From positions 6,309,698-6,373,697 of the forward strand of contig CM030934.1 of NCBI GenBank assembly GCA_018136815.1: a stretch of DNA of 64,000 bases, written 5' to 3'. The first letter of the stretch is position 1, and each line of letters starts with the position of its first letter. Shown here piece by piece: positions 10,501 through 18,791 of the stretch. The DNA comes from Isochrysis galbana. Its lineage: Eukaryota > Haptophyta > Isochrysidales > Isochrysidaceae. The position numbers were made by a program, and so were the translations under genes. The notes beneath the pieces are model-generated. The model searched no databases and had not been told where the DNA came from. It saw only the letters and a list, made by a program, of their open reading frames with translations.

Positions 10501-10747
10501 ACTCAGACTCGGGGCGCGGAGGACCGAAGGTGAACACTCCCGCGGAAGGAGTGGTCGTCGGAGGCTCAGTGAGTGGCTGGAGCTCCGTTAATCCTGCGGT
10601 CGACCGCGTGGTAGGACTCGGTGACGTTGTAAACTCGGACTCGGACTCGGACTCGGACTCGGATGGCTCAGAACGGGGTTTGCTCAAAACAGGCTTGGAC
10701 TCGGACTCGAAAGAAAGTGGGGAAGAACCGGAGAACTGCGCCTCCAT
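7412..10747 (-). CDS. Retrotransposon ORF with C5-cytosine-methyltransferase-like domain
   Basis: This 1,111-residue frame starts with about 540 residues rich in Ser, Pro, Thr and Glu, probably disordered. A compact domain at about 562-770 has a Rossmann-type start (VLVVGETSGVVSSMFLLAG, then an acidic CDLYPSE), the motif-IV-like AHPPCTYLS with Cys637, the motif-VI-like ENP at 679-681, and a C-terminal RSRTYVGVAGAMA box. The PPC and ENP pair is the signature of C5-cytosine methyltransferases; the short domain resembles phage proteins annotated as DNA methylase-like. A region shared with pol follows, then about 36 out-of-frame residues caused by the 611-bp duplication. Activity is unproven: I see no clear target-recognition domain. 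It lies between Gag and protease in the element. Confidence 0.75.
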   Translation of the reverse strand: MEAQFSGSSPLSFESESKPVLSKPRSEPSESESESESEFTTSPSPTTRSTAGLTELQPLTEPPTTTPSAGVFTFGPPRPESESFGISGHFQNSNHNRAPFHEPPRIESKHKLTPKPSTTATVSLSEPPFRVSPQPACHSSRLHAAEPIPSVSVPSPSPIAQDSASRARVIKPVTESEISAAPSQPVLATVPLLSSQASASSSPTVATPGGFTFEPAPSVPISKVSPVIGVQHARNDESESEYKLTSPRSPRSTTGVPTPPHQPRALEELEQPSPSPSQVAESSEFESESTVISAVHPPASPSQVLRRMLRIAEPLRPLPTPAAAAEPPPWPQPSPQPASTTATSLLSPAPTPPTTECNDVSSSDVTMESDHNSSARRGTAASQTELLRPLSQPNRVPEPCPSCLSPVVSRPRRPSPPSDTPLLRVSSSIPSSEPVSTSSISESSSIRPTSLRPPVAASEHCLPLDTTATTIMRVAAINASAIQSFDSSQNNSDVGTRDDTPSPALHALASLRARASGSAVVLPRHLTEAAQELRRPRNGTLASPAAALPKHFDELCAELTKMDQRVQDGLTSGCHAPRVLVVGETSGVVSSMFLLAGADVATCDLYPSEIDYVPHFQGDALHVQNLGWDLVIAHPPCTYLSAVSSQWLSQEPGRRAALESAARVFKSMASATAPFVAVENPRMHAEARRLVGGLTPTQFVQPWEHGTGHQKATGLYLTKGLPPLQPTCVVDGRESAMANLSPSPHRGALRSRTYVGVAGAMAIHWMPVLLRHLSQQRDQTSTKKLSALELLACARCSLLDRPSLSSTEATAYEPWSALHRYERGRETSEVSSDPVVSRPATPESDNHEDQKETHDNHDNDTPLHASESTLHDPFSPWTAPPPARASSPRPTTPTTLRKRRQQWQSFGVNGDQKWSNVTLETADEIRAQALAGRNADEESDLAAAVRAPIEFVEAKGIRAEELASLVRRPKTEAQARLEKDWEEMSDHPRHPTDKRGLGYTSPKLSPCTATNEDDPSRPSATIAAVGVPEETTTSLTTNSPEQRRWRPTPSLSDTIAHVTAHRPESVVDTLPSAYPSHSLHGPPRLRHARARRVRRRRRLSGSGANNGNHSE
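7517..8127. repeat. 611-bp tandem duplication, copy 2
   Basis: This is the second copy of the unit at 6906-7516. The two meet at a shared GAATGG junction. It puts the end of the methyltransferase ORF out of frame with protease. Confidence 0.93.
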
Positions 10748-11317
10748 CGTCGTAGTAATGGAGACTGGTGATACCGGTGATGACTGGACTGGGCTCAGAC
10801 TCGTAGATGGGCTCGCGGTGGCGTAAGACGAAGAGGGTAATTCTGAACGTGACTTGGACTCGGACTCGTACTCGGGAGACGTTTTGTGGCTCGGACATGC
10901 GAAATTTGATTTGAAGGATTGAAGGTTGGATTGGGCCTGCGGCGGCTGGATTTTCGCAGACCGTGAGGTCTTGGACTGGGGATGCTTGAGGAGTGGCGGG
11001 GGGTAGCGGTTGAGCGGCTTGAGTTGATAGAGAGGCGGTGACGGTTGACTTGGTTTTGAGGACTCGTGCGTGATATCGAGAATCAGGATGGAATCATCGG
11101 CATTGGGAGAAATAGGGGCAATCGGCGAGGAGGCAGGAGAAAGAGGGGGATGGAGGTGGCAGGGCTTGTCTGGAACTTGGGGAATCTTGGGGTACCGGTT
11201 GGAGGCCGTAGAAGTACTCGGCCGTAGCGTAATACGATCTTTTGGTGGGTGGCGTTCAGGCCCACTACCCTGGACTGGTAGCGGGGTAACAGCGCGGACG
11301 TGGGCCCCGCCGGCGAC

Positions 11318-13681
11318 CTACTGGGCCGGACGGAGAACAACCATCGTGCGGAGGCGGCGGTGGACTTCTGGGTCGTTACCACACTCGCCACTGCCGCCTT
11401 CGCAGAGAAAACGAATGTATGGTTGGCAAACGACGGGGTTATGAGCTCCGTCGCCCGTGCCATACTTCCACAAGTCTGCCTCGGGCGTACCAGATGGAGC
11501 CCGGGGACGAAAGGCGCAGTACGCGCAGCCGTTGGCGTCGGTCCACTCCTTGACGTCGCGGTCTAAGTCGTCGAGACGCGGCGCCGTCATGGTGGCATCC
11601 GAGGGACGGCAGCGCGTGAGCGCAGCGCGAAGGGCCGGGTGACCCTCGTAACGAGAGATTTGCCAGAAGCGGGCTCGCGCTCGAGACCAGCTACCTGGAT
11701 CCCATTCCGAGAGGCCCGAATCGGCCGGAAGCCCAAGGCCGTTCGGAGGGGGATCACATTGGCGACGGGAAGACGTGCTTTTGCCGAGGGGACGGTCAAG
11801 AAGTGCGTCCGGTAACGGAGACGATGCGGGGTAATTCGTAGGCGGAGGCGGAGCCCGACGATTGTCAGCGCCAGTCGCCTTGCGGTTCGAGTTGTTGTTT
11901 TGCGATTTTAATGCCTCGGCCACCGCCGCTTGGACGGCGGCGACCATCGAAGCCGTAGTGTCTGCGGGGTTAGAGGCAGTCTTAGCAACCTTGGCGGTCT
12001 TGGTGGACTTGGAAGTAGTCGCCGGCGGCGTCACGGCGGCGACCGTGACCGACGCTTGTTGGCCAGCGCGGGCTTGTTCGTACGGGCTCAGGTAGCGCTG
12101 GCAGAGGTTGACGCACGAAAGGGCCGAACGAGGGAGCTCGTGGTTCTCGACGCGGAAGCGAGTCTTCGCAAGACACTCGCCGAACTTGGTCGCGTTATCC
12201 ACGCCGCGAGCCGCGTCGACCTTGTCGTTCCGAATGATGGACTCGAATCGTTGATTGATATCGTGCGACATGTTTGGGTGGTCCCAGACCGTCGTGGCAT
12301 CCACCTTCGCGTCACCCATCTTGCGGACGTACGCGCGCACCAAATTCTTGGATAACTCTAAGAGATCGGAGCCGGCTTCACGGGCTACGAGGCGGTCCCA
12401 CTCCATGGAGGCGGAGTCTTTGGCGAAGCCGGGCACGTTGGCCGCGAAGGTGGCGTCGCACTTGCGGAGAAGCACGTCGCAGGCCAGCGCGGGATTGAGA
12501 GAGAGAACCGGATCTTCGGCGAGATCGAGGAGGAAGGCGTAAATCCTTTGGTTGCCGGTGGTGCACAAGTTGGCGGCCGCTAGCAAGGATGTAAAGATTT
12601 CACGGTGGTCGCAGCCGAGCGAGAGGGCGCGCTCGAGTGGCTTGATGAAGGACAGACGAAAATCATTCCAGGAGGTGGCCGCTGTCTGGACGTTGTCCGA
12701 GGCCAGGCCCTTGGGGAACTTGATCTCGGAAAGCTCTTTGCCCATTCGGACTTGGTGATGGAGGGTGCGGTCGAGGAAGAAGCGGCTCCGAGCCCACTTG
12801 GTCACGTGCTCCTTCTCGAAAAACACACGGTAGTGCCAAACATTGCCGGCCCGAGAGAGGCCGCCGTTGAGAATGGCGTGGATTAGCTCGAAATCGTCGG
12901 AGTTCTTGTAGAGAGAAGCTACCTCATAGGGGGACATGTTAAACAGTTGGTCCCATGAGGCTAGGATGACCTCTCGCTCAGAAACATCCCCGGCGAGGCT
13001 TGGATCGACGGGATGCCGCCGAGTCGCCGGATTTGGAAGCGAGCGGAGGCCCGCGACGGTGGGTGGAGGTTGGGGATCAGAAACAGGCTTGACAGACGGG
13101 ACAGGAACGGGTGTATTGGGTACGGGATCGGAAATCGGATTTGGCGGAACGGAGAACGGCGCGGCGGGCAAAGGTTGAGAAGGGAACTTGGCCGAGGCAG
13201 GGGGAGCACCGATGGAGTTGTCTCCTTCTTCCACAAGCGGTGGCGAAGTTTCGACTCGAGACGAAGTCGTAGTGCCCGCTTGGCCCTGTAGAATGTTGAG
13301 TATCGTGTTGAAGGTAGACCCCACCTCTCGCTGAAATTCTTCGTGGCGCTGGGCGGCTTGGAGGGTAGAGGACTCGAGGCGGTCGACAGCGCCGCGGAGA
13401 GCCTCGATCTGGACTTGTTGGTCCATGATTTGGGCGGCGCCGACGGTGGCGGTCGGAGGTGGAACGACGTTACGTTTGGGGTACGAATACGTCGACGGGG
13501 GTGGAACAAACTCTTCATATGGTGGGGGCTCGAAAGGAGGGAGGGACCGGACGGAACCCACATCATCTTCAGCACCAACCACAGAGGGATTGAGAGAGGA
13601 AGGAACACTTGGCAAAGGATCAGCGAAAGAAAGGAGAGGAAAGGCCACCGGTGGAGCAACGGACGAGGCTAGAGGACCCAT
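11318..13681 (-). CDS. gag: Gag-like polyprotein of the Ty3/Gypsy element
   Basis: The 787-residue frame has a Pro/Ser-rich N-terminus, a predicted coiled coil around VQIEALRGAVDRLESS, a second Pro-rich spacer, and a helical capsid-like core of about 330 residues (from DPSLAGDVSEREVILASWDQ on). The C-terminus is Asn/Ala-rich and carries Cys and His pairs (CAYC; CQPYIRFLCEGGSGEC), perhaps an atypical zinc-binding nucleocapsid. Position upstream of the methyltransferase and pol ORFs and the general make-up support Gag; no classical CCHC knuckle is seen. It is followed by about 570 bp without a clear frame before the next ORF. An overlapping frame at 13669-14355 lies upstream. Confidence 0.7.
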   Translation of the reverse strand: MGPLASSVAPPVAFPLLSFADPLPSVPSSLNPSVVGAEDDVGSVRSLPPFEPPPYEEFVPPPSTYSYPKRNVVPPPTATVGAAQIMDQQVQIEALRGAVDRLESSTLQAAQRHEEFQREVGSTFNTILNILQGQAGTTTSSRVETSPPLVEEGDNSIGAPPASAKFPSQPLPAAPFSVPPNPISDPVPNTPVPVPSVKPVSDPQPPPTVAGLRSLPNPATRRHPVDPSLAGDVSEREVILASWDQLFNMSPYEVASLYKNSDDFELIHAILNGGLSRAGNVWHYRVFFEKEHVTKWARSRFFLDRTLHHQVRMGKELSEIKFPKGLASDNVQTAATSWNDFRLSFIKPLERALSLGCDHREIFTSLLAAANLCTTGNQRIYAFLLDLAEDPVLSLNPALACDVLLRKCDATFAANVPGFAKDSASMEWDRLVAREAGSDLLELSKNLVRAYVRKMGDAKVDATTVWDHPNMSHDINQRFESIIRNDKVDAARGVDNATKFGECLAKTRFRVENHELPRSALSCVNLCQRYLSPYEQARAGQQASVTVAAVTPPATTSKSTKTAKVAKTASNPADTTASMVAAVQAAVAEALKSQNNNSNRKATGADNRRAPPPPTNYPASSPLPDALLDRPLGKSTSSRRQCDPPPNGLGLPADSGLSEWDPGSWSRARARFWQISRYEGHPALRAALTRCRPSDATMTAPRLDDLDRDVKEWTDANGCAYCAFRPRAPSGTPEADLWKYGTGDGAHNPVVCQPYIRFLCEGGSGECGNDPEVHRRLRTMVVLRPAQ

Positions 13682-14355
13682 TCCAGCTCCAGTTGACGGG
13701 GTGTGAGTAGAGGCCCGCGGAGGCGGCGGAACTTCGACCGTCGGCGCGGAGAGGCGAGAGGGGGGAGAACTGGCTCGGAAAGGCTCTCCTTTGAAGAAGG
13801 GAGGGGTCCCACGAGGCTCTCTTCCCCAGGAGACTTCGACCCGAACAGCTCGGGAAGAGAAGAAGAAGAGACGGGCTCATGACGCGGGGACGATGAAGAT
13901 TTCTCAAGGGAAGAACTCGACGTGACGACCGGAGCCGAAGGCGCGAGCGAAGATTTTGTGCTTGTCAGAGCAAGGCTGATCTCACTCTTGGAGATTGCCT
14001 GCGAGGGCGCGCCGGCAGCTAGCGCGGAACGCGGTTCTTGTGGGGAGCTCATGGAGCTTTCCTCGGGGGTGACTACGGGCATGGTGATCGACGCACGACG
14101 CACGACGCACGCACGGAGCACGGTGGGCGCGGAAGTGCGAAAGGAGGCTTGTGGGAGGTGGTGGCAGGCGACTGGGGGTGGCTCAGGCGCGTGCTTGACT
14201 TGTATTGACTCGTTGACTCGGGGTATAGACTCGGGAACTCGGGGGGACTCGCTTGGGAACACGGTGGGACTCGACGAAGTTGCTACAAAAACACCCACAA
14301 GAAACCCAAAAACCAAAGTCCTTGGGCTCAGAAAACTAACGTAAACACTCCGCAA
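13669..14355 (-). CDS. Ser/Pro-rich ORF upstream of Gag, uncertain
   Basis: This 228-residue frame overlaps the start of Gag by 13 bp in another frame. It begins with a hydrophobic segment (SPRTLVFGFLVGVFVATSS) and continues Ser/Pro-rich, like the Gag N-terminus. It may be a leader peptide, an upstream ORF, or a Gag N-terminus separated by a frameshift. The 15-nt motif AAACTAACGTAAACA lies close to its start (plus strand 14334-14348). Confidence 0.35.
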   Translation of the reverse strand: MRSVYVSFLSPRTLVFGFLVGVFVATSSSPTVFPSESPRVPESIPRVNESIQVKHAPEPPPVACHHLPQASFRTSAPTVLRACVVRRASITMPVVTPEESSMSSPQEPRSALAAGAPSQAISKSEISLALTSTKSSLAPSAPVVTSSSSLEKSSSSPRHEPVSSSSLPELFGSKSPGEESLVGPLPSSKESLSEPVLPPLASPRRRSKFRRLRGPLLTPRQLELEWVL

Positions 14356-15314
14356 TCATACGATAAACAAACCCTCCCCGTGCGACAAAGGCTGAGGTCG
14401 CGATCGCTCGTCATGCGCGAAGAAATACGGAAAGAGAGCGCAAAACTACGCAAACGAAGGGTTCAAACTATCGTTAAAGTGAAAACTCGTCCGCTGAAGC
14501 CAACGCGGAGGGTCGAGGAGAGGTCCAAACTCGCGCGGGGGGAAGAAGGCGATGTGCAGAGAGACCTTCTAGACAAGCGACGAGCAAGGGGCGACGAAAC
14601 AAGACGCGAGACGCGGGGCGCGTGCCATTCGTTCTTCCTTTCTTTCACCGAAAACGCGGCGAAACTAACGTTAAACATCGGTACCCCCTCCGCGAGAATC
14701 GCGAAGAAGAACGGACGAGATGGAGGCAATCATCGAAGGAATCGCGAGAGGAATCGAAGCGAGGGGGGGGAACAGCGCGCGCGGGGGGGGGAACGAACGA
14801 CGGCCGGAGGAAACGAACCGCGCGCGGAGGGGAAGAACCTCGCGCGGGGGGGGGGGAATAATATAACGGCCGGAGGCGACGGATGGCACGCCGAGAGGAA
14901 GAACCTGCCGCGGGGGGCGAGGGACCGAGGGCACGGCGGGGCAGCGTGGGAGGGCGCGAGGGTGATCTCGGAGCGAGATCGCGTCCTTTCCCTCGCGGAG
15001 CGCAGAGAGACCCCCACGGAACATCCTGGGACCGGAGAATGTTTTGGACGAAACTTCCCTCCGTCGGCCGAGGAGAGGAGGACGGAGAGAGAGAGAGAGA
15101 GAGTCTCGCAGAGCAACTGCGGAACGAGAAGTCGAAGTCATGCCGGTTTATTACCTTAAACGAGCCAACAATTATAGTAACAGCAAAAACAAAATTCGAA
15201 TCGCAAATTTCGAGACCAAAATCTGCAAACCTGGACTTGAGACCATGGGGAATCCGAATCTGTGTGTCTTGTGCGTCAGTGGCAACACGGGGAACTGTTC
15301 AATTGTAATTGTGA
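14356..15314. other. Purine-rich leader/LTR region of the retrotransposon, unresolved
   Basis: It contains G-runs alternating with GAACGAACGACGGCCGGAGG-like units (14740-14960), GA runs near 15090, and the motif GAAACTAACGTTAAAC at 14662-14677. ORFs here are low-complexity Arg/Glu/Gly or their complements and I do not call them. The 5' LTR of the Ty3/Gypsy element should be in or near this stretch but cannot be defined from one copy. Confidence 0.4.
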
Positions 15315-15626
15315 GCGCGTACCTTACACGAATATTCATGCCTACAGCCTTCAGATGGGCAGGAATACAACAGTTTCACGGTCGATCCGACCGACGTACG
15401 CGACTTCACAACCAAAGTGTTACAATGGTGGGCACTCAACCACACAAGGATCCCAACCTGGGCATTGGCTGCTCGCATTGCCTTCTCATTGACTCCCAAT
15501 TCGGCCGGATGTGAGCGTGTGTTTTCTCTTGTCCAATGTATGTTTGGCTCGTTACAAACCGCTTCGCTTGCCGATCAAATCCAAGCCGCACTCATGTTGC
15601 GGTACAACGATCGTGATGTGTGCTAA
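15315..15626 (+). pseudogene. hAT transposase C-terminal dimerisation domain, fragment
   Basis: The frame encodes the hAT dimerisation region: FTTKVLQWWALNH, then the PTWALAARIAFSLTPNS and AGCERVFS boxes, then a LRYNDRD-like end and TAA at 15624-15626. WW, CERVFS and the final Asn are the conserved hAT C-terminal markers. An in-frame stop at 15312 ends the readable upstream part and no catalytic DDE residues are present, so this is a remnant. A second, central hAT piece lies at 17107-17373 on the same strand, in reverse order relative to the protein, so the two do not come from one simple copy. Confidence 0.82.
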
Positions 15627-15789
15627 GTGTTTGAAGTGCTTGTGCTTAGAAGTGCTAACAACTAACAACTAACTAACGTACCAACAACACTCTACACTCT
15701 ACACTCACGTAGCCACTCACTAGCCGAATAAAGTTAGGCGGGACCATTGTCGCGGCTACCCGGGGCACTCCACGGGCCGACATGTAAGC

Positions 15790-15906
15790 GCCGCCGCAAG
15801 GACTCCGAGCGAGCAACTTGAGCAACTTGCGAGCAACTTAGCCCCATTTCCGAGCAACTCCGAGCAACTTTGACGAGCAACTTTGGGGGTCTGAGCGAGC
15901 AACTCT
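15790..15906. repeat. Degenerate CGAGCAACT repeat
   Basis: GAGCAACT appears about seven times with variable spacers. There is no reading-frame or other context. Confidence 0.7.
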
Positions 15907-16808
15907 TGCCTGGCCCTAACCGCGGTTCTTGGGATAATACTCTGAGACGTAAACAGGAAGGTGCACGGTGCACGAGGGAAGAGAGAAGGAATCAGGAATA
16001 TAGGGAATCGGCGAGTATTGCTTTAGTATGAGCCGATGAAGCGTCGTGGGTGTTGATGAAGGTGAGATTCCTTAGGTGCACTAAATCGACCTGAGAGTGA
16101 GCTGAGATGCCCAAGATGAAGGCGAGGTCTAGAAGTCGATGTGCAAACGACTCGGGAACCCTAAGAACTCGATGTGCATCAACTGCAGAAAAAAAAACAT
16201 CTGAAGATTCTGATTCTGGGCTACTCGCCTATTAGATCTAGGTTACTTACCAAGGGGAAGGGGGGCGACACCGCCCTTATCTCCCCTCTCTTCACCTCCT
16301 CCATTTCCCCGCGACAGACTTTTTACTTATAACCTGTACCTGTGAGTTATTTTAAGTCTCAAGGTCTCGTTGATGGGTATATCGCCTCTTCTCCTACTTT
16401 TTCTTGATGTCATCAAACGTTCCACGATTGTCGTCTGTCTTCTGTTATACCTCGGTCGCAGCTCCCCCAGCGAGGTCTGCCCTCGTTGTGCCGACTCCTC
16501 CGTCGCATGTCTGCGCGTTGCTGAATTGCCTTGGTGCCGACGCTTGGCCGTCCGTCCAGGTGTGGTTAGTTTTCGCCCCGTTTGGTTTAGTGTGTGTGGT
16601 TCAGTGTCCTTATCTTCGTTGGGACCTCGTACTGTAGCCTCTCGTGTCTACCTTGGACCTAAGAAGCTCTCATTCTCATTCTCTCTCTCCCACTATCTCG
16701 CTAGCTAGTCTCGTCTCTACTCTCCGACGCCACGCGTTGCAACCCTCCGGCCTTCCGTCTACCTTTTCGCTCGTAGCGTTCGATGGTAGACACTGTCAGA
16801 CCCGATTC
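15907..16808. other. No gene recognised
   Basis: The stretch contains only short ORFs with poor composition, a purine-rich patch at 16255-16275 and pyrimidine-rich tracts near 16660-16720. Nothing else is supported. Confidence 0.4.
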
Positions 16809-17106
16809 TTACTATGACCTTTCAGACTCCTCGGGATACTTAGGTATCCTGGCGTGGAGATACATCCTTACGGACTTTTACAACATCCAATATGGCAACG
16901 CGGACGGTAGGTCCGTTAGAGCAATACTGAGAGCAATCCTTACGAGAGCCACTTATTAGTAACGGCAAAGGTCGGTTTCTTTCAAAGATTAAAAAAACAA
17001 CGCGAGAACATGGGGCTACACGCCCCGAGCAACAAACATGTACGGAAAACGATAAGCCCCCTGTACACTGTAGACAAGGATTTCAATCTAGGAGCAACAG
17101 GCAGAG

Positions 17107-17373
17107 GTGCCTAGGGAGAGCAGGCCAAAAGGTGGTCTCGAGCTACTACGCTGTAGTGAGACACGGTTTGCATCAAAGGTGCTGATGGCTGATCGATATG
17201 TAAATTGTCACCCGGTGCTGGAGCGGCTCATGATCGATGACGCGTACAATGCGTGGTTGACCAAGCAGACCAGGGAAATCAAGGAGAAGGGGGCTGAGGT
17301 GAAACGAATCATTCGATGTGAAGACACGTGGGATGCCATAAAGCTTTGTATAAGGACGTTGCTACCTGTCGTC
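17107..17373 (+). pseudogene. hAT transposase central fragment
   Basis: The frame encodes LLRCSETRFASKVLMADRY, then a helical stretch with DDAYNAWLTKQ and DTWDAIKLCIRTLLPV. TRFAS followed by the W..i..l..l.P pattern is the conserved centre of hAT transposases. Homology ends at about 17373, where another repeat begins. Neither the zinc finger nor the C-terminal dimerisation region is attached, so the gene is broken. Confidence 0.7.
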
Positions 17374-18082
17374 TCGCCGAGCGGGCCCAGAAGTCTGGCT
17401 CGGGGTCAACTCCCTCGAGTTCTAGGAGAAGTTCGACGATGGCGGCGTACACCGTCGTGTCCTGGATTATGATGTCTCCGGCCTGGTGGAATGAGAGCTC
17501 GAAGGTGGCGTCTGAATCTGAGATGGTGTTGTCTTCGTCGGAGTCTTGTCCCTGTGAGGCAGGGATGGGGGTGTCCGTACTCAGTGTCGTGCGGGCGCGG
17601 GCAGTGAGCGGTGTCATTCGGCTCTGGTCTCTCCCAGGGGGGTCGTACATTTGTGTCTCATGCGTGCTGCGTGCTGAGTGTGAGGGGGTGCCTCTGGAGA
17701 GTGTGTTGTGCGTTGAAGTGGAGTGGATATTGTGCCCATAAGGGCCACCCGGCCTCGGGCCGCGCTGCCGGAGCAGCGCGGCCCTTGCCAGGGCGAGAGG
17801 GGCCTCTGCCATAAGGCATGCCCAATGGAAGGGTGGCTTCATGAGCCTGGCATTGATGGGGTGCTTCCAGCAGCCTGCTGTCCCCCATGGGGGAGGCCAG
17901 CATGGCTGCCATGGGTGGTGTGGCCGGGGCCACGGGCCGTGTGGCGCGACCGGAGTCGCACGCACCTGCTCGGCCTCGGTGGGCGGACGCGGCCGCTTCG
18001 ACAGCGGCTGCTCCATGGGCGCTGGTGGGGCGCCCTCGGCGGGGGGCCCGAAGGAGAGGGGAGTCGCGGCGGCGCGCTCCAT
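17309..18082 (-). CDS. Palindrome-headed repeat ORF (MERA family), ORF1-like
   Basis: The 257-residue frame starts at ATG 18080-18082 with MERAAATPL. It is Pro/Arg-rich with a KRPRPP basic patch at its N-terminus, a polar Ser/Thr centre and an acidic, hydrophobic C-terminus (QDSDEDNTISDSD, then VELLLELEG). Eight bases or fewer upstream of the ATG is the hairpin AACTAAGTTTATACTTAG (complement of 18088-18105). Four other loci start with the same hairpin plus a nearby ATG, three with a MERA-like N-terminus. I infer an ORF1-like product of a non-LTR element. The last 20 codons overlap hAT sequence on the other strand, so the natural C-terminus may be lost. Confidence 0.4.
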   Translation of the reverse strand: MERAAATPLSFGPPAEGAPPAPMEQPLSKRPRPPTEAEQVRATPVAPHGPWPRPHHPWQPCWPPPWGTAGCWKHPINARLMKPPFHWACLMAEAPLALARAALLRQRGPRPGGPYGHNIHSTSTHNTLSRGTPSHSARSTHETQMYDPPGRDQSRMTPLTARARTTLSTDTPIPASQGQDSDEDNTISDSDATFELSFHQAGDIIIQDTTVYAAIVELLLELEGVDPEPDFWARSARRQVATSLYKALWHPTCLHIE

Positions 18083-18791
18083 CGCGTCTAAGTATAAACT
18101 TAGTTGGCCACACGGACTGTAAGCTTGCGCACTGACGGCCCATCCGGGGGGGGGTACACTAGCAAGCTGCCTCACGCCGCATACGTAGCGGGAATTTTTA
18201 AGAAGATTTTTTTTTACTATGACCTTTCAGACATCTTCCCGCAAACAGCAATCAACGAACCCTCTATGGCCGCGTCAGCTGCCGGCTCGATCGAACGGCC
18301 CTCTGCCTATGAGCCAGTAGTCATCGCATGTTCGACACAGATGCACATGTGCACCCCAACGGCTCTTCTTTTCTTTTTTCGCGAAGCCAACCTCCCAACT
18401 CCCAAATGGCCCCAAACAACGCATCCCGCGGCGAAGGAGTGCCCGTTTTTGAAACATTCGCACTACCGAACGGTTACCATTGAGCTCAAATGGCTCGGCA
18501 GTCCTTGGGCCTTGGGCACCGGGCACCCCATCGAGCTCTGCCCACAGCCGCGGCCACACCGATATCTGCCATTGCATTCTGGAGGTATTGCCCCAGACCT
18601 GCGGCGGACTGCCAGCGCGGCCGCCGCCATGGGGACCTCCGTAGAAGCCCCGCCGATAGTTGCGCCTACCACCTTAATAAGCAGCAAACGCTAAAGAAAC
18701 GCTGAGAAACTTGGTGAAGCCCCAGACCCAGAATCCTCCCTTTTTCTTTTTTTGTTCGTGTTGGCGCGCGCTCGGGCCGGGCAGCCGATCA

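Larger units (their letters stand above)
4190..14355 (-). mobile_element. Ty3/Gypsy-like LTR retrotransposon carrying a methyltransferase-like domain, 3'-truncated
   Basis: Reading right to left on the minus strand, the element encodes Gag (13681-11318), a Ser/Pro-rich ORF with a C5-methyltransferase-like domain (10747-8000), an aspartic protease, reverse transcriptase and RNase H. It is cut off by the gap after RNase H, so integrase and the 3' LTR are missing. No LTR can be defined because only one side is present; the 5' LTR and leader should lie beyond 14355. The order protease-RT-RNase H and the YLDD box with its flanks are of the Ty3 type. A 611-bp internal duplication and two single-base frameshifts interrupt pol. 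All boundaries are approximate. Confidence 0.85.
16828..18213 (+). mobile_element. Nested insertion with 19-bp target-site duplication and T-rich 3' end
   Basis: TTACTATGACCTTTCAGAC occurs at 16809-16827 and again at 18214-18232, directly bounding 1,386 bp. Just before the right copy the insert ends in TTTTTAAGAAGA plus a T run. This matches the TTAAGAA-plus-T ends of the non-LTR copies at 28.37, 42.67, 51.83 and 52.63 kb. A 16-nt inverted repeat, GGATAC-TTAG-GTATCC, lies 6 bp inside the left end. Length and sequence of the duplication fit target-primed reverse transcription. Inside are a hAT fragment and a minus-strand palindrome-headed ORF, so the insert is composite. Confidence 0.65.

Noticed and set aside
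14380-15159. 259-aa Arg/Glu/Gly ORF in the purine-rich stretch
   Set aside because: Composition follows simple G- and GA-rich DNA; frames on the other strand are equally open.
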